From positions 1 to 35,699 of the forward strand of contig NHFN02000003.1 in assembly GCA_002170245.2 (NCBI GenBank): DNA of 35,699 bases. Direction: 5' to 3'. Positions 8,176-17,347 of the stretch are shown here, piece by piece (within the stretch, counting starts at the first letter, position 1; each line of letters begins with the position of its first letter). The notes under the pieces are model-generated. The model ran no database searches. It saw only the letters and a program-made list of their open reading frames with translations, and had not been told where the DNA came from. The DNA comes from Gammaproteobacteria bacterium TMED112. GTDB taxonomy: Bacteria > Pseudomonadota > Gammaproteobacteria > Magnimaribacterales > TMED112. Position numbers and translations under genes: made by a program.

Positions 8176-8885
8176 TTCAAAAAATTCTCTGGAATATATT
8201 TTCTTAGTTTATCAAGATTGAGAACTTCTTGATAAAAATCTTTTCTTGATAATCGTGGCAATACAAATAAGATTTCATCGGTAAATTCTTTTTTAATCCT
8301 CTCGCTCTTAATAGGTGAACATGGCTCAGAGAAACTTTCAGATAAATTTTCGATTATTCCTAAAGGATGCTTTTGTAGCTTACTAAGTAAAGAGCAAGTT
8401 TTATGTAAATTAGATATACAAAATTCATCTTCAACTGCAATAAGCAATATTTTTTCTATACCAAGGCTATCTAGAATTGTCAGGTATGCGTCCCCTGTTC
8501 CAGGGGGCATATCAATTAGCAAATAATCTAATTTGCCCCAATTTGTATTCAAATAAAGTTGTTTTATTGCTTTACTAATTAATGGACCTCGCCAAATAGC
8601 AGCATTTTCCTTATCGATAACAAAATCAATTGAGTTTAGAACAAAATTATTAATGAGTTGAGGCTGAAATTTGTTGTCGTTTTCATCATTTTTAATAGTG
8701 GCTTTGAAATTCTCTGATACTAATAGTTCAACTAAATTTGGACCATGAATATCTGCGTCCAATAAACCAACCTTAAACCCTTTGCTTTTTAGAAAGTTTG
8801 CAATTATCAATGTTAACGAAGTTTTTCCAACACCGCCCTTCCCAGAAGCAATTGCAATTTTTTCCATAGATTTAAAAGTTAACAT
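8172..8885 (-). CDS. mrp: Mrp/ApbC-family P-loop ATPase
   Basis: IAIASGKGGVGKTSLT deviant Walker A; GLLDADIHGPNL; LLIDMPPGTGDAYLTI; divergent from metG as in E. coli. Confidence 0.85.
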   Translation of the reverse strand: MLTFKSMEKIAIASGKGGVGKTSLTLIIANFLKSKGFKVGLLDADIHGPNLVELLVSENFKATIKNDENDNKFQPQLINNFVLNSIDFVIDKENAAIWRGPLISKAIKQLYLNTNWGKLDYLLIDMPPGTGDAYLTILDSLGIEKILLIAVEDEFCISNLHKTCSLLSKLQKHPLGIIENLSESFSEPCSPIKSERIKKEFTDEILFVLPRLSRKDFYQEVLNLDKLRKYIPENFLK

Positions 8886-8902
8886 ATAATTTCAAGACAA
8901 AC

Positions 8903-10507
8903 ATGAAGTATTTAGTTACAAGCGCTCTTCCCTACGCAAATGGTCCTCTTCATTTAGGACATGTACTTGAGATTATTCAAACAGATGTCTGGGTTAGGCA
9001 TAAAAACCTTTCGAAGGATGAAGCACTTTATTTTTGTGCTAGTGACACACATGGCACGCCTATAATGCTCAAAGCTAAAGAAATGAATATTACTCCTGAA
9101 AGTTTAATTAAGGATATGCATAAAAAACATCATGAAACTTTCACAAGCTTTAATGTGAATTTAACAAATTTTCATTCAACACATTCTGAGGAAAATAAAA
9201 AATTAACTTCCGAAATTTTTAAAAAAGCTCTCGAAAAGGAATATATTCATAAAAAGAAAATTTCACAGCTATACGATGAAAAAGAACAAATCTTCTTAGC
9301 TGATAGATTTGTAAAAGGCACTTGTCCAGCCTGTGGTGCTGAAGAACAATACGGTGATGCGTGTGAAAAATGTGGAGCTACTTACGATGCTCTTGAATTA
9401 AAGAATCCAGTATCAGTGCTTTCCAATACCTTACCGACTGTCAAAGATTCTGATCATTATTTCTTCAAATTGAATAAACTTCATGATTATTTAAAAATGA
9501 ATATTCAAAATATTTCTAACCAAACACCGATAAAAGCTAAGCTTGATGAATGGTTAAATGACAATTTAAGGGATTGGGATGTTTCAAGAGACGAGCCATA
9601 TTTTGGATTCCATATTCCTGGTGAAACATCAAAGTATATTTATGTCTGGATGGATGCTCCAGTTGGATATCTTGCCTCTATTCAGAATTGGGCAAATCAC
9701 AATGATATAAATTATGAAAATCTAATAAATGATGAGGATGTAAAACTTGTTCATTTTATTGGCAAAGATATTGTTTATTTTCACCTTCTATTTTGGCCTG
9801 CAATGTTGAAGACATATGGCATTAAAAATTTAGATGAAGTTTTTGTGCATGGCTTTCTCACCATTGAAGGTAAAAAAATGGCAAAATCAAAAGGTAACTT
9901 CATCCTTGCGGACAAGGCTCTAACTTTGGCAGACCCGGATTATTATAGATATTACCTTTGTTCGAAACTAAATACTGATATTTCCGATATTGACTTTTCA
10001 ATAAATGATTTTATTCAAAAAGTTAATAGTGACCTGATCGGAAAATTTATAAATATTGGTAGTCGGACACAAAATTTTCTTGTTAAGCTAAACAGCTCTA
10101 AGGTAGCGCCAGGGAATATTTCAAAGTCTTTAGAATTCAAGAAAAATTATGAGGAAATAATTACCCTTATTGATAAAAAAGAATACTCTAAAGCGCTTAA
10201 AAACATAATGATTATTGCTGATAGAATTAATGCCTATGTTTCAAGTGAGGTGCCCTGGAACAAAGCAAAAAATGATGAAGAGAATGAATGTATTGCAATT
10301 TGTTCCGAAGCTTTAAATGTCTTCAAAGACCTGACGATCTTGCTTCAATCCTTTATTCCGTCAATTGCGGATAAAATATTTTCACTCTTGAATGTCTCTG
10401 ATTTGAATTATGATGATTTAAGCATTGATAATTTAAATGAAGTTAAAAAATTTGAACCCTTCATTACAAGACTTGAAAAAAACGATTTTGACGGAATACT
10501 AGACTAA
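8903..10507 (+). CDS. metG: Methionyl-tRNA synthetase (catalytic and anticodon-binding part)
   Basis: TSALPYANGPLHLGH; four-Cys knuckle CPACG...CEKCG; KMAKSKG at the KMSKS position. Confidence 0.97.
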   Translation: MKYLVTSALPYANGPLHLGHVLEIIQTDVWVRHKNLSKDEALYFCASDTHGTPIMLKAKEMNITPESLIKDMHKKHHETFTSFNVNLTNFHSTHSEENKKLTSEIFKKALEKEYIHKKKISQLYDEKEQIFLADRFVKGTCPACGAEEQYGDACEKCGATYDALELKNPVSVLSNTLPTVKDSDHYFFKLNKLHDYLKMNIQNISNQTPIKAKLDEWLNDNLRDWDVSRDEPYFGFHIPGETSKYIYVWMDAPVGYLASIQNWANHNDINYENLINDEDVKLVHFIGKDIVYFHLLFWPAMLKTYGIKNLDEVFVHGFLTIEGKKMAKSKGNFILADKALTLADPDYYRYYLCSKLNTDISDIDFSINDFIQKVNSDLIGKFINIGSRTQNFLVKLNSSKVAPGNISKSLEFKKNYEEIITLIDKKEYSKALKNIMIIADRINAYVSSEVPWNKAKNDEENECIAICSEALNVFKDLTILLQSFIPSIADKIFSLLNVSDLNYDDLSIDNLNEVKKFEPFITRLEKNDFDGILD

Positions 10508-10840
10508 ATGGATGAAATAAATATACAAGATTTTGCAAAAGTTGACTTAAGGATAGCAAAAGTTAAGCAAGCTTTAGAAGTTCCTGATGCTGATAAGTTA
10601 GTGCAACTGATATTAGATGTGGGTGAACTAGGTGAAAAAAAAGTTTTCGCAGGTATAAAAAAGGCTTATAAAATTGAGGAGCTTAACGATAAATTGGTTG
10701 TGCTTGTAAATAATCTAGCTCCCAGAGAGATGAGTTTTGGTATATCCGAAGGTATGATTTTAGCAGCAGGTCCAGGTGGAGAAGACATCTTTATGATTTC
10801 CCCTGACACTGGAGCTAAACCGGGAATGAGAGTTAAATGA
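10508..10840 (+). CDS. Stand-alone EMAPII/Trbp111-type tRNA-binding protein (MetRS C-terminal domain homologue)
   Basis: [19 protein letters not shown]...VFAGIKKAY...[20 protein letters not shown]; aligns with the E. coli MetG C-terminal domain. Confidence 0.9.
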   Translation: MDEINIQDFAKVDLRIAKVKQALEVPDADKLVQLILDVGELGEKKVFAGIKKAYKIEELNDKLVVLVNNLAPREMSFGISEGMILAAGPGGEDIFMISPDTGAKPGMRVK

Positions 10841-11862
10841 AAACTGATATCTTAGTCATTGGTGCCGGACCAGTTGGATTATTTACAGTCTTTGAGGCTG
10901 GTATACTAGGCTTAAAATGTACATTAATTGATAATCTTGATAAGCCTGGTGGTCAGTGTGCTGAACTTTACCCTGACAAACCCATTTTTGACATTCCTGG
11001 TGTTCCATACCAAACTGCACAAGAGCATGTCGATGCTCTGCTTAAACAAATTGAACCTTTTGAATATGACCTGATTCTTAACGAAAGAGTTGAGAGCATG
11101 ACCAAAAAAAATGATCTTTGGGAAGTATCTACTAATAAAGGAACAAATATAGAAACTCCAAATATTTTTATTGCTGCTGGAGCAGGATCATTTGAGCCAA
11201 TTAAACCTAATCTAGAATGTGACTTCTCTGCGTTGGAAGGAAAAAAAATATTTTATTCAATTAAAGATAAAACTATTTTTGAAGATCAAAAGGTTGCTAT
11301 TTTTGGAGGTGGTGACAGTGCATTGGACTGGACCATTGAATTACAGAAAATTGGAGCAAATGTTTCTCTTATTCATAGACGAGATGCTTTTAGAGGTGCT
11401 CCAGACACAGAAATGAATGTTAGAAAATTGACTGATGAGAAAAAAATAAAGCTTTTGACGCCTTTCATCATTAAAGATATTAAAGGAGATGAAAATATCG
11501 ATTCAATCAAATTGCTCAACACAGACTCTAAAGAGGTAATAGATATAGATGCAGATTACATATTGTTTTTTTATGGTCTCAACAAAAAACTGGGACCTAT
11601 TAATGAGTGGAATTTAGAGTTATCAGGCAATAAAATCCAAGTTAATACTGAAACATTTGAGACTGATAAAGAAGGTATTTTTGCGGTGGGAGATATTAAC
11701 ACTTATCCAGGGAAATTAAATTTAATACTATCTGGTTTTCACGAAACAACACTTGCTGTTCAGAAAGCATTTGGAAGAGTTTATCCAGGTGAAAGAGTTC
11801 CTTTTGGTTACACAACTTCTAGTAAAAAAATCCATGAAAAATTGGGTTATTCAGAGAAGTGA
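10837..11862 (+). CDS. Thioredoxin-reductase-like ferredoxin/flavodoxin-NADP+ reductase (YumC type)
   Basis: [48 protein letters not shown]; no TrxR CxxC; ATGA overlap with the upstream gene. Confidence 0.85.
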   Translation: MKTDILVIGAGPVGLFTVFEAGILGLKCTLIDNLDKPGGQCAELYPDKPIFDIPGVPYQTAQEHVDALLKQIEPFEYDLILNERVESMTKKNDLWEVSTNKGTNIETPNIFIAAGAGSFEPIKPNLECDFSALEGKKIFYSIKDKTIFEDQKVAIFGGGDSALDWTIELQKIGANVSLIHRRDAFRGAPDTEMNVRKLTDEKKIKLLTPFIIKDIKGDENIDSIKLLNTDSKEVIDIDADYILFFYGLNKKLGPINEWNLELSGNKIQVNTETFETDKEGIFAVGDINTYPGKLNLILSGFHETTLAVQKAFGRVYPGERVPFGYTTSSKKIHEKLGYSEK

Positions 11863-11889
11863 AGAACTGAATAATAATCAATTCATTTT

Positions 11890-11908
11890 CTAAATGAGAA
11901 TCATTAGC
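11890..11908 (+). promoter_or_regulatory. Putative Fur box upstream of bfr
   Basis: ctaaatgagaatcattagc, 14/19 to GATAATGATAATCATTATC. Confidence 0.65.
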
Positions 11909-11924
11909 AAAATTCTTATTTTCC

Positions 11925-11953
11925 TTGATTTTTAATACCAAAGGGCATATAAA
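11925..11953 (+). promoter_or_regulatory. Putative sigma70 promoter of bfr
   Basis: TTGATT (11925-11930), 17-nt spacer, TATAAA (11948-11953); predicted TSS at or near the ATG at 11960. Confidence 0.55.
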
Positions 11954-11959
11954 ATCACT

Positions 11960-12433
11960 ATGCAAGGCAACGATAAAGTCATTGAACATCTAAACAAAAT
12001 TCTTTCAAACGAATTAAGAGCTATCAACCAATATTTTTTACATTCTCGGATGCTATCGGATTGGGGTTTAGACAAATTTGCTCAATATGAGTACGGCGAA
12101 TCTATGGATGAGATGAAGCATGCTGATGTACTAATACAGAGAATATTATTTCTTGAAGGTTTACCAAATATGACCTACCTAGGTAATGTTTATATAGCAG
12201 AAGAGCCAATAGAGATTTTACACAATGACTTAAAACTTGAAAACGAAGCTATTCCAGATCTGAGAGAAGCTATCCTGTCTTGCGAAGCTGTAAATGATTT
12301 CGTTTCTAGAGATTTATTGCAAAAAATTCTAGAGAGTGAAGAAGAACATGTTGACCATTTAGAAACACAATTAGATTTACTACAAAAAGTTGGCCAAGAA
12401 AATTTCTTGCAGACTCTTATTTCAGCGAACTAA
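11960..12433 (+). CDS. bfr: Bacterioferritin
   Basis: IEHLNKILSNELRAINQYFLHSRML, ESMDEMKHADVLIQRILFLEGLPN, EEEHVDHLETQLDLLQKVG. Confidence 0.95.
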   Translation: MQGNDKVIEHLNKILSNELRAINQYFLHSRMLSDWGLDKFAQYEYGESMDEMKHADVLIQRILFLEGLPNMTYLGNVYIAEEPIEILHNDLKLENEAIPDLREAILSCEAVNDFVSRDLLQKILESEEEHVDHLETQLDLLQKVGQENFLQTLISAN

Positions 12434-12731
12434 AAATAGATTCCAATTCTTTTGTTTCGTGTAATTCTGAAATAATATCACAACCACCAACCAACTCGCC
12501 TTCCACAAATAACTGCGGAAATGTTGGCCAATCTGATACCTTTGGAAGGTTAGTTCTCACTTCAGGAAATTCAAGAACGTCAATATAACTGAATTCAACA
12601 TCATAACTAAATAAAATTTGAGCAACCTTTGATGAAAAACCACACTGAGGTTGATAAGGAGACCCTTTCATAAACAATAGTATTTTATTGTCTTTTATTT
12701 GATCTTTAATGTTTTGAATTACGTTATCCAT
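12417..12731 (-). CDS. grxD: Monothiol glutaredoxin Grx4/GrxD
   Basis: LLFMKGSPYQPQCGFSSKV; WPTFPQLFVEGELVGGCDI. Confidence 0.95.
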   Translation of the reverse strand: MDNVIQNIKDQIKDNKILLFMKGSPYQPQCGFSSKVAQILFSYDVEFSYIDVLEFPEVRTNLPKVSDWPTFPQLFVEGELVGGCDIISELHETKELESIFSSLK

Positions 12732-13467
12732 TAATAACTTCTATGTATTGCCGAATTATAGTTTTAAAACCCTTATCTAATGATTCTGTAATGATAGCAT
12801 GACCTATAGACACTTCATCTATCAAATTATGTTCTCTTAATAATATTAGATTATTAAGATCTAAATCATGGCCAGCATTCACCCTGAAACCCTCTTTTTT
12901 TGCACTTTCAGCAGTAAAGATTATTTTTTTTAATTCTCTATCTAGAAGCTCATTATCACCTGATTTAAAAGCATCTGCGTATGGCCCTGTATATATTTCA
13001 ATTGCATTAATATTGTTATTGTTTATTAAACTTAAATCTGTGCCTGCATCAATAAAAACACTACATCTTTCACAATTATTCATTATGGAGCTCGTAAAGT
13101 TTTCAGCATTTAAATCGTTCACATCCCATCCATGATCAGACGTTAATTGATTGGTATCATCTGGCACTAATGTAGCCTGAGTTGGTTTAAATTCTTCAAT
13201 AAGCGCTAAAAAACCTTTATATTCTGAAGATGAGGGCTCTTGGTGATTTCCTTCAATATTAAATTCTTTCTGGTATTCATTAGTTAATTTCTTTATTAAC
13301 TTTAAATCCTCATATCTTATATGTCTGTTATCAGGCCTAGGGTGTACTGTAAGCCCAAGAATATCTTCTTCTAGAGCTACTCTTGCGAAATATTCTAAGT
13401 TCGGGCTAATGGAGCCTCTAGAGTTCCTGATTAATGCTATTTTGTTTAAATTAATGCTTAATTTCAT
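12724..13467 (-). CDS. pdxJ: Pyridoxine 5'-phosphate synthase PdxJ
   Basis: NLNKIALIRNSRG, LTVHPRPDNRHIRYEDL, KPTQATLVPDD, FRVNAGHDL, VSIGHAIITESL. Confidence 0.95.
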   Translation of the reverse strand: MKLSINLNKIALIRNSRGSISPNLEYFARVALEEDILGLTVHPRPDNRHIRYEDLKLIKKLTNEYQKEFNIEGNHQEPSSSEYKGFLALIEEFKPTQATLVPDDTNQLTSDHGWDVNDLNAENFTSSIMNNCERCSVFIDAGTDLSLINNNNINAIEIYTGPYADAFKSGDNELLDRELKKIIFTAESAKKEGFRVNAGHDLDLNNLILLREHNLIDEVSIGHAIITESLDKGFKTIIRQYIEVING

Positions 13468-13509
13468 TTTGGAAGAAAAAATTCTAAAAGCTTATTATAA
13501 TTGAAAAGT

Positions 13510-13586
13510 GCGCTTGTAGCTCAGCTGGATAGAGCGCTTGGCTACGGACCAAGAGGCCGGGAGTTCGAATCTTCCCAAGCGCACCA
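13510..13586 (+). tRNA. tRNA-Arg(ACG)
   Basis: gcgcttg/caagcgc acceptor; anticodon arm cttgg-ctACGga-ccaag; T arm; encoded CCA. Confidence 0.97.
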
Positions 13587-13594
13587 TAATAATT

Positions 13595-15268
13595 ATGAAA
13601 AACAAAATATATTTACTTTTCCTCATATTAAATGCTATTTTTGGCTACGATAGAATTACAGGACTCCCCTTTGCAAGTCGTTCTGAGGTTATTGCTGCAA
13701 ATGGTATGGTTGCAACTAGTCATCCGCTAGCAACTCAAACAGCCATAGAAATTTTAAAGGATGGTGGCAACGCTATTGATGCAGCTATTGCAGCAAATGC
13801 AGTGCTTGGATTAGTTGAGCCTACAGGCTGCGGCATAGGTGGTGACTTATTTGCAATAGTTTGGGATTCTAAAACTGAAAAGTTATATGGATTGAATTCG
13901 TCAGGTCCTGCTCCAATTGATATGAGTATTGATTTTATAAAAAATCAAGGTTTAGAAAAAATTCCAGCATACGGACCATTACCTGTAACTGTGCCTGGAG
14001 CAGTAGCTGGATGGTCTACTCTTCATAAAAAATTTGGAAGAAAGAAATTTGATTCATTATTTAGAAGCGCTATACATTATGCAGAAAATGGTTTTCCAGT
14101 TTCTGAATTGGTTGCATATTATTTAGCAGGTTCTGCAAATAGATTTAAAAACTACCCAAATTTTTCTGATGTTTGGATGAAAGATGGCAAGACTCCAAGC
14201 AAAGGTGAGATTTTTAAAAATAAAGAACTAGCAAATACTTATAAAAAAATTGCTTCAACGTATGGAAAAGATTTTTATGCTGGAACTTTGGCAAAAAAGA
14301 TTGCAGATTTTATTCAATCGGAAGGTGGTTTGTTAACAGAAAAGGATTTAGCGAATTTTAAGCCTGAATGGATACAACCTGTATCTACAAATTACAGAGG
14401 TTATGATGTTTGGGAGCTACCTCCAAATGGTCAAGGGATTGCAGCATTGCAAATTTTAAACATTCTTGAAAATTTCAATATTTCTTCCATGAAGTTCGAT
14501 TCTGCTGAATATATACATCTTTTTACAGAAGCAAAAAAATTAGCTTATGAGGACCGAGCTAAATATTATGCAGACCCAAATTTCTCTGACATACCAACTA
14601 AGCAATTAATTTCAAAAAATTATGCGTCTTCAAGAACTAAATTAATAGATGAAAATAAGGCAGCAGCAAGATATGATGCAGGCTTAGAAAATGGCGACAC
14701 TATTTATCTGACCGTTGCTGATAAATTTGGAAATATGGTATCTCTTATACAAAGTAACTATAGGGGTATGGGTTCTGGAATGGTACCTGAGGGTCTAGGT
14801 TTTATGTTACAAGACAGAGGTGAAATGTTCAGTTTAGATCCTGACCACATGAACTCATTAGTTGGGGGTAAAAGACCTTTTCACACAATTATTCCTGCTT
14901 TCATAACCAAAGATAGTAAGCCTTTTATAAGTTTTGGTCTGATGGGAGGAGCAATGCAACCACAAGGACATGCTCAAATGGTAATAAATCTCATTGATTT
15001 CAATATGAATTTGCAAGAAGCTGGAGATGCACCAAGAATAAGGCATGTTGGCTCCTCTCAACCAACTGGTGAAATAATGCTAGATGGTGGCTATTTAAGC
15101 TTAGAGTCAGGATTTTCAGAAAAAACACGTCAAGAACTTAAAGAGAAAGGACATAAACTAAAGTACGATAAGGGTGGGTTTGGTGGCTACCAAGCAATAA
15201 TGCTGAAAGATGGTGTATATTATGGGGCATCCGAAAGCAGAAAAGATGGCCACGCTTCAGGATATTAG
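13595..15268 (+). CDS. ggt: Gamma-glutamyltranspeptidase family protein, exported
   Basis: Start re-assigned to [73 protein letters not shown]; family-typical C-terminus [10 protein letters not shown]. The track start (13538) lies inside the tRNA. Confidence 0.95.
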   Translation: MKNKIYLLFLILNAIFGYDRITGLPFASRSEVIAANGMVATSHPLATQTAIEILKDGGNAIDAAIAANAVLGLVEPTGCGIGGDLFAIVWDSKTEKLYGLNSSGPAPIDMSIDFIKNQGLEKIPAYGPLPVTVPGAVAGWSTLHKKFGRKKFDSLFRSAIHYAENGFPVSELVAYYLAGSANRFKNYPNFSDVWMKDGKTPSKGEIFKNKELANTYKKIASTYGKDFYAGTLAKKIADFIQSEGGLLTEKDLANFKPEWIQPVSTNYRGYDVWELPPNGQGIAALQILNILENFNISSMKFDSAEYIHLFTEAKKLAYEDRAKYYADPNFSDIPTKQLISKNYASSRTKLIDENKAAARYDAGLENGDTIYLTVADKFGNMVSLIQSNYRGMGSGMVPEGLGFMLQDRGEMFSLDPDHMNSLVGGKRPFHTIIPAFITKDSKPFISFGLMGGAMQPQGHAQMVINLIDFNMNLQEAGDAPRIRHVGSSQPTGEIMLDGGYLSLESGFSEKTRQELKEKGHKLKYDKGGFGGYQAIMLKDGVYYGASESRKDGHASGY

Positions 15269-15344
15269 CGCCCGTAGCTCAGTTGGATAGAGTGCCTGGC
15301 TTCGAACCAGGATGTCGGGAGTTCGAGTCTTCCCGGGCGCACCA
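15268..15344 (+). tRNA. tRNA-Arg(TCG)
   Basis: gcgcccg/cgggcgc perfect acceptor; anticodon arm cctgg-ctTCGaa-ccagg; encoded CCA. Confidence 0.97.
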
Positions 15345-15363
15345 GTTATTAGTAAAATAAATA

Positions 15364-16284
15364 ATGCATAAAATTATTGCCTTTTATAAATTCTGTAAAA
15401 TCCAGGATCTAGAAAAACTTCAAGCTTCACTTAAAAAAGATTTTAAAAAACTTGGTATATTTGGCACGATAATTATCGGCAAAGAAGGAATTAATGGCAC
15501 TATATCTGGCACAGGTATAAATCTAGATAAAGCAATAAGGCTGCTTAAATCTCATAGTGAAATTGTAAATCTTGATAAAAAAATATCTTTTTCAAAGAAA
15601 CCGCCCTTCATAAGATTAAAAATTAAAATTAAAGATGAAATAGTAACAATGGGTATAGAGGGTATTAGCCCAATAAAACAATCTGGTAGTTATATTGATT
15701 CCGATCAATGGAATGCGCTTATTGAAAGTAATAATACAATTTTAATAGACACTAGAAATAATTATGAATATGCAATTGGCACTTTTAAAAAATCAATCAA
15801 TCCAGAAACTTCAAATTTTAAAGAATTTCCAAAGTGGCTAAAAAACCAAAAATTTAGTGAAAATGATAAAAAACACAAAACTATTGCCATGTTCTGCACA
15901 GGGGGAATAAGGTGTGAGAAAGCCTCAGCTTTTATGAAGAATGAGGGTTTTAAAAATGTTTATCAATTAAAAGGCGGTATTCTTAAATACTTAGAAAATA
16001 CCGATACTAAAGATAGTCTTTGGCAAGGAGAATGTTTTGTTTTTGATGATCGGGTATCAGTAAAACATGATTTAACTGAAGGGAAATATGATTTATGTCA
16101 TGGCTGCAGAATGCCAATTACTCAAGAAGATAAATTGTCTTCTTATTACGTTAAGGGGGTTTCTTGCCCTAATTGCGTAAATTTAAAAACTCCTTTGCAA
16201 CTTCAAAGATATAAAACTAGGCAAAAACAAATTAATATTGCAAAAACTAGAAATAGCCATCACCTTGGACCCAAAATTAGCTAG
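15364..16284 (+). CDS. trhO: tRNA uridine(34) hydroxylase TrhO/YceA (rhodanese domain)
   Basis: [48 protein letters not shown]...CPNCVN tail. Confidence 0.93.
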   Translation: MHKIIAFYKFCKIQDLEKLQASLKKDFKKLGIFGTIIIGKEGINGTISGTGINLDKAIRLLKSHSEIVNLDKKISFSKKPPFIRLKIKIKDEIVTMGIEGISPIKQSGSYIDSDQWNALIESNNTILIDTRNNYEYAIGTFKKSINPETSNFKEFPKWLKNQKFSENDKKHKTIAMFCTGGIRCEKASAFMKNEGFKNVYQLKGGILKYLENTDTKDSLWQGECFVFDDRVSVKHDLTEGKYDLCHGCRMPITQEDKLSSYYVKGVSCPNCVNLKTPLQLQRYKTRQKQINIAKTRNSHHLGPKIS

Positions 16285-17134
16285 CTTTTTGTCGATTAGA
16301 AAAGAATACGCCAAGAAATATTAGAGCTGAACCTATCACCATATCTAAAGTAAATATCTCATCTAGAATTAATATGCCTAAAGATATACTTGATACCGGA
16401 ACTAAATACGTTACAAACGAAGCATTTAGTGATCCAATCCTTTTAATAAGTTTTATAAAAATTACGTATGCTAAAGATGTATTAATTACTCCTAGAATTG
16501 CGATATAAAGCCAGGATGTAGTACTTATTGATAAGTTTGCTGCACTGTAGTTTATTAAAAATGGAGAAAGCAATACAGCCCCCACAATAAGAGATCCCAT
16601 GCCAATGAATGAATTATTTATTTGCGATGGAGTATTTGCTAAATATACCCCAGATATTGCATAGGATAATGATGCAATTACACATAAAATTGATGAAAAT
16701 AAGTCTAATTCGCCTGATGGACCTGCTAATAAAAATAACCCTGAGAATCCTATTAAAACTCCAAGAAGCTTCATATAAGAAAATTCATCTCTGTATAAAG
16801 TAAATAGTATTAATGCAGTAAGAATTGGTACTGTCGCTTGTATAACAGATAGAGAGCCTGCTCCAAGATGCACTGATGCATAAGCAAATAAGGTAAACGG
16901 TAAAGCAGTGTTAAGCAGTCCTATCAATAAAATAGGAAATCCATGATCGTGAAAAGAATATTTTCTTAACTTGTTCAAAAAGAAAGGAGCAATAAATACA
17001 GCAGCAAACATCATCCTTAATGAAACGATCTGAAGAGGCTCTAAACCCTCTAGAATAAGTAATCTTAAGAAAAGAAATGAACCGCCCCAAAATAGTGAAA
17101 CTAGTAATAATGTTAAAAAATCTCGTGTATTCAT
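16277..17134 (-). CDS. EamA/DMT superfamily transporter
   Basis: Ten hydrophobic segments; LLLVSLFWGGSFLFLRLLI; FSYMKLLGVLIGFSGLFLL; SLGILILDEIFTLDMVIGSALIFLGVF. Confidence 0.9.
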   Translation of the reverse strand: MNTRDFLTLLLVSLFWGGSFLFLRLLILEGLEPLQIVSLRMMFAAVFIAPFFLNKLRKYSFHDHGFPILLIGLLNTALPFTLFAYASVHLGAGSLSVIQATVPILTALILFTLYRDEFSYMKLLGVLIGFSGLFLLAGPSGELDLFSSILCVIASLSYAISGVYLANTPSQINNSFIGMGSLIVGAVLLSPFLINYSAANLSISTTSWLYIAILGVINTSLAYVIFIKLIKRIGSLNASFVTYLVPVSSISLGILILDEIFTLDMVIGSALIFLGVFFSNRQKAS

Positions 17135-17137
17135 GGT

Positions 17138-17162
17138 AAAAAAAAGCCTCTTTAAAAGAGGC
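17138..17162 (-). terminator. Rho-independent terminator directly upstream of the EamA start codon
   Basis: Minus strand GCCTCTT-tta-AAGAGGC followed by T8; ATG at 17134. Confidence 0.8.
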
Positions 17163-17202
17163 TATTCATAAAGTTAAAACCTTATGTCGGACTTAGGCCA
17201 TA

Positions 17203-17330
17203 ATTGGTGTCAGCAATTACCTCCTAATAATCCTGAATTATTTTTAATACTAATTTGGATCACCTCCTTCGGCTGAGAATTAATCTAACACACCAAATTT
17301 CTCTGCGTAAATAGGGCGTGGGACACCTAA
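17203..17330 (-). promoter_or_regulatory. Candidate structured cis-regulatory RNA (riboswitch-like) in the EamA leader
   Basis: Closing stem ATT(a)GGTGTC / GACACCAAT; inner hairpin GAGAA...TTCTC; GCCGAAGGAG and TTCAGG...AGGA core; preceded by promoter-like TTCAAT-N17-TAGTAT (17358-17363, 17335-17340); followed by terminator. Confidence 0.5.
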
Positions 17331-17347
17331 TAAAATACTAATTGATT

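Noticed and set aside
13538-13594. Track start of ggt inside tRNA-Arg(ACG)
   Set aside because: MATDQEAGSSNLPKRTIII is translated tRNA; the real start is ATG at 13595, followed by a signal peptide.
14858-15061. 67-aa minus-strand ORF within ggt
   Set aside because: Antisense to a conserved ggt region; no support.
17180-17263. Peptide ORFs in the EamA leader (MIQISIKNNSGLLGGNC; IADTNYGLSPT from a non-standard start) as a leader-peptide attenuator
   Set aside because: No run of regulatory codons and no standard start codon for one of them; RNA structure explains the region better. Not fully excluded.
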